A stretch of DNA of 64,000 nucleotides from Tenericutes bacterium HGW-Tenericutes-1. GTDB taxonomy: Bacteria > Bacillota_I > Bacilli_A > Izemoplasmatales > Hujiaoplasmataceae. The translations under genes were made by a program, and so were the position numbers. The stretch spans positions 124,001-188,000 of the forward strand of contig PGXM01000003.1 in assembly GCA_002839155.1 (NCBI GenBank), read 5' to 3'. The notes under the pieces are model-generated. The model saw nothing but the letters and a program-made list of their open reading frames with translations. It did not search any database and was not told where the DNA came from. Below, in pieces: positions 60,719 through 64,000 of the stretch (the first letter of the stretch is position 1; each line of letters opens with the position of its first letter).

Positions 60719-61165
60719 ATGAATACGAGAATACGGTTTATGGAAGAAAGTGACATATCAGTCGTTGTCTATAATGATCGCCGTATTTTAGGGCAATCAT
60801 TGGGAGAAGAAACCTTAAAAAGCGAATTAAACAACAACCCTTTTGCTTATTATTTTGTTATGGAAAATCCCGAAGATTCGGCATTTCTTGGGCATGTCAG
60901 TTTATGGATTGATTCACCTATGGCACAGATACTAAATATCTATGTCATTCCTGAACTTCAATCGCACGGATTAGGGTCGGTCTTAATGGACTTTGTCTTG
61001 GAATTCTTAAAGCAACATGAGGTATCAACGTTAACCTTAGAAGTGAGACAAACAAATACTTCTGCACAGTTATATTATAAAAAATATGGATTTACTAAAG
61101 TCGCAATTAGAAAACAATATTATGAGAATGGCGAAGACGCTGATCTCATGCTAAAGAATCTTTAG
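60719..61165 (+). CDS. rimI: GNAT N-acetyltransferase RimI-like
   Basis: ILNIYVIPELQSHGLGSVLMDFVLEF, LTLEVRQTNTSAQLYYKKYGFTKVAIRKQYYENGEDADLM. Confidence 0.92.
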   Translation: MNTRIRFMEESDISVVVYNDRRILGQSLGEETLKSELNNNPFAYYFVMENPEDSAFLGHVSLWIDSPMAQILNIYVIPELQSHGLGSVLMDFVLEFLKQHEVSTLTLEVRQTNTSAQLYYKKYGFTKVAIRKQYYENGEDADLMLKNL

Positions 61166-61183
61166 CGAAAGTGAAGTGAAAAA

Positions 61184-62179
61184 ATGATTGTATTAGGAAT
61201 TGAAAGCAGCTGTGATGAGACCAGTGTAGCGGTCGTTAAAGATGGTAAGACAGTGCTTTCTAATGTGGTATTAAGCCAAATAGATATACATAAAGAGTAT
61301 GGCGGTGTTGTTCCTGAAATCGCTTCAAGGGAACATGTTAAAGGCGTGACACTTGTCTTTGATCAAGCCATGAAAAAAGCGGGTATTTCCTATGAAGATG
61401 TTGGTTTAGTCGCTGTAACGGAAGGTCCTGGTTTAATTGGATCTTTACTGATTGGCGTTTCTGCCGCAAAAGTAATCGCCATGAATTATAATATACCGCT
61501 CATAGGCGTTCATCACATAGCGGGTCATATCTATGCAAACAACTTAGAACGAGACATTGAATTCCCTTGTTTGGCTCTTGTTGTATCAGGCGGACATACC
61601 GAATTGATTTTAATGAAAGAACACTTTGATTTTGAAAAGTTAGGTGAAACCATGGATGATGCAGTTGGTGAAGCCTACGATAAAATCGCTCGTGTTTTAA
61701 ATTTACCTTATCCTGGCGGACCTCAAGTTGATAAATTATCGGCTTTAGGACAAGATTTATATCATTTTCCAAGACCGATGATGGACAGTGACGATTTCAA
61801 TTTTAGTTTCTCTGGTTTAAAATCGCATGTGATAAACTTTCATCACAACAAAGTTCAAAGAGGCGAAGAAATTAACAACGCTGATTTTTCTAGAAGCTTT
61901 CAAGAAGCAGTCACCGATGTTTTAGTTCATAAAACTGCCAAAGCAGCCAAGACCTATCAAGTGAAACAAATTATCGTTGCTGGCGGTGTTGCTGCAAACC
62001 GTGGATTAAGAGCGAAAATGTTAGAACGTATTACGTTTGTTCCTGTCTATTTTCCATCGATGCAATATTGTACCGATAATGCAGCAATGATTGCTGCCGC
62101 AGGCTATTTTAAATATCAAAAAACACAAACCCCATCAGACTTTTACTTAAATGCTGATTCTAGGCTTGTACTCAAATAG
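61184..62179 (+). CDS. tsaD: tRNA N6-adenosine threonylcarbamoyltransferase TsaD
   Basis: VLGIESSCDETSVAVVKDG, HHIAGHIYANNL, SGGHTELILM, VAGGVAANRGLRAKM. Confidence 0.97.
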   Translation: MIVLGIESSCDETSVAVVKDGKTVLSNVVLSQIDIHKEYGGVVPEIASREHVKGVTLVFDQAMKKAGISYEDVGLVAVTEGPGLIGSLLIGVSAAKVIAMNYNIPLIGVHHIAGHIYANNLERDIEFPCLALVVSGGHTELILMKEHFDFEKLGETMDDAVGEAYDKIARVLNLPYPGGPQVDKLSALGQDLYHFPRPMMDSDDFNFSFSGLKSHVINFHHNKVQRGEEINNADFSRSFQEAVTDVLVHKTAKAAKTYQVKQIIVAGGVAANRGLRAKMLERITFVPVYFPSMQYCTDNAAMIAAAGYFKYQKTQTPSDFYLNADSRLVLK

Positions 62180-62197
62180 GTTTAGGAGGAATTACTT

Positions 62198-63832
62198 ATG
62201 GATATGTCATCAAATTTTATCAAAACGATTATGGAAGAAGATTTAGCGAGTGGAAAAGTCAAAGAGATTATAACGCGTTTTCCACCTGAACCCAATGCAT
62301 ACTTACACATTGGTCACGCTCGAGCAATTATAACGAATTTTGAATTAGCAAAAATGTTTGGTGGAAAGACAAACCTCCGTTTTGATGATACAAACCCCGT
62401 TAAAGAAGATGCTATGTTCGTTGAAGCAATTAAAGGTGATATCGAGTGGTTAGGTTATCATCCTGCAAATGTGTTATTTGGATCAGATTATTTTGAAGAA
62501 TCCTACGAAAGAGCAATCATGCTAATCAAAAAAGGATTAGCTTATGTATGTGATTTGAATGCTGAAGATATGTCAAAATATCGTGGCACCTTAAATACAC
62601 GTGGAACAGATTCCCCCAATAGAAACCGTAGTGTTGAAGAAAATTTAAAGTTGTTTAGTGAAATGCGTGATGGAAAATATAATGACGGAGAAAAAACACT
62701 AAGAGCGAAAATTGATATGGCAAGCCCTAATATTAATATGCGTGATCCGGTTATTTACCGTATCATCCATATTAATCATCATAATACCGGTAATAAATGG
62801 TGTATTTATCCGATGTATGATTTTGCTCACCCATTACAAGATGCGATTGAAGGAATTTCACATTCACTTTGTTCTTTAGAATATGTTGATCACAGAGTTT
62901 TATATGACTGGTTTGTTGAAAAATGTGAAATGCCTCATATTCCACACCAATATGAATTTGGCCGTTTGAATATTACTAATACAATCATGTCAAAAAGATA
63001 TTTGAAACAACTCGTTGATGCAAAACTCGTTAAAGGGTATGATGATCCAAGAATGCCTACTTTAGTTGGCCTTCGTCGCAGAGGATACACCCCTTCAGCG
63101 ATTCGTCATTTTGTCTTATCGACCGGTTTATCAAGGATAAACTCAACGGTATCTAATGAAATGTTAGAAAACTCCTTAAGAGACGATTTGAGATTGGTTA
63201 ATAAACGTGTCAATGCGATATTAAATCCTCTAAAAGTTGTTATTACCAATTATCCTGTGGGTGAAATTGAATATTTAGAATTACCCAATAACAATGAAAA
63301 TGAAGCGTTAGGCACAAGAACAATTGCTTTTGGAAGAGAAGTTTACATTGAAAAAGACGATTTCATTGACGGAACGCCTGAAAAAGGATGGAAACGTCTA
63401 GCAAAAGGATTAGAAGTTCGCTTAATGCATGCTTACTTTGTAAAATGTGAAGATATTATCTATAACCCCGACGGGTCAATTAAAGAATTACATTGTACCT
63501 ATGATCCAGAAACGAAATCCGGTTCAGGATTTAATGCTAGAAAACCGAATGGAAATATTCATTTCGTTGAAGAAAGCACGGCTATCCCGGCTAAATTCAA
63601 TTTATTTGAACCCTTAATGGTTGATAGTGATGCAGATAGAAAATTAGAAGATCGTTTGAATCCTAATTCATGGAAAACATTGGAAGGATTTGTAGAAGCG
63701 TCATTAAAGGATACTTTGCCAGAAGAAAAATTCCAATTTGTTCGTAATGGATATTTTTCAGTTGATTACGATACTGTAAAAGGAAACTTGGTATTCAATC
63801 GCACAGTTGAATTGAAATCAAGTTATAAATAG
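62198..63832 (+). CDS. glnS: Glutaminyl-tRNA synthetase
   Basis: [96 protein letters not shown]. Confidence 0.95.
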   Translation: MDMSSNFIKTIMEEDLASGKVKEIITRFPPEPNAYLHIGHARAIITNFELAKMFGGKTNLRFDDTNPVKEDAMFVEAIKGDIEWLGYHPANVLFGSDYFEESYERAIMLIKKGLAYVCDLNAEDMSKYRGTLNTRGTDSPNRNRSVEENLKLFSEMRDGKYNDGEKTLRAKIDMASPNINMRDPVIYRIIHINHHNTGNKWCIYPMYDFAHPLQDAIEGISHSLCSLEYVDHRVLYDWFVEKCEMPHIPHQYEFGRLNITNTIMSKRYLKQLVDAKLVKGYDDPRMPTLVGLRRRGYTPSAIRHFVLSTGLSRINSTVSNEMLENSLRDDLRLVNKRVNAILNPLKVVITNYPVGEIEYLELPNNNENEALGTRTIAFGREVYIEKDDFIDGTPEKGWKRLAKGLEVRLMHAYFVKCEDIIYNPDGSIKELHCTYDPETKSGSGFNARKPNGNIHFVEESTAIPAKFNLFEPLMVDSDADRKLEDRLNPNSWKTLEGFVEASLKDTLPEEKFQFVRNGYFSVDYDTVKGNLVFNRTVELKSSYK

Positions 63833-63836
63833 TCTT

Positions 63837-64000
63837 ATGAGAAAACATATCATCAACGTGAGCGGGTATATTTTACTAGCCATCGCTTCTATGATAGGTG
63901 TAATCGCCAATTTATTAACCTTAATAAATTTTGATTCAGAGATTCACTCCATTTGGATAAAATGGCAAGCGATTGTCTTTGTTGCAGTACTGGGTATCTT
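63837..64000 (+). CDS. Unidentified membrane protein, 3' truncated by window
   Basis: ORF MRKHIINVSGYILLAIASMIGVIANLLTLINFDSEIHSIWIKWQAIVFVAVLGI runs off the window end. Confidence 0.5.
   Translation, partial: MRKHIINVSGYILLAIASMIGVIANLLTLINFDSEIHSIWIKWQAIVFVAVLGI

Overview
This is an AT-rich, low-GC Gram-positive (Firmicutes/Mycoplasmatota-like, probably Acholeplasma/Izemoplasma-type) chromosomal window. It uses standard stop codons, since several genes end in TGA. No rRNA, tRNA, CRISPR, phage or transposon sequence was recognised. The left ~19 kb is a starch/glycogen/maltodextrin island lying between pth and mfd. It contains two cytoplasmic GH13 neopullulanase-type enzymes, a GH13 lipoprotein amylase, a surface pullulanase, a non-catalytic protein with four PUD/CBM41-like modules, MalE/MalF/MalG (MalF with a very large insertion), DUF1189 and RDD membrane proteins, and an Lgt homologue. 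The pullulanase and the CBM protein end in a shared Cys + hydrophobic + basic tail that looks like a C-terminal sorting signal. Several LacI/CcpA-type operators are visible by eye. The remainder is mostly housekeeping: mfd, yaaA-recF-gyrB-gyrA-serS, rnmV-rsmA, pyrR-glyA, glnA, hslO, dusB, hflX, ispDF, pgi, tsaE-tsaB-rimI-tsaD, glnS. Accessory loci are interspersed: tandem GH16 lipoproteins, a degenerate-receiver ANTAR protein next to glnA with a matching hexaloop hairpin in the glnA leader, a YfhO/CsbB/GtrA-type glycosylation trio, and a CdaA diadenylate cyclase followed by an unusual FAD oxidoreductase / SCP2-like / membrane fusion and a PAS + degenerate-GGDEF membrane protein. All family calls are from reading motifs in the translations; no database search was run.
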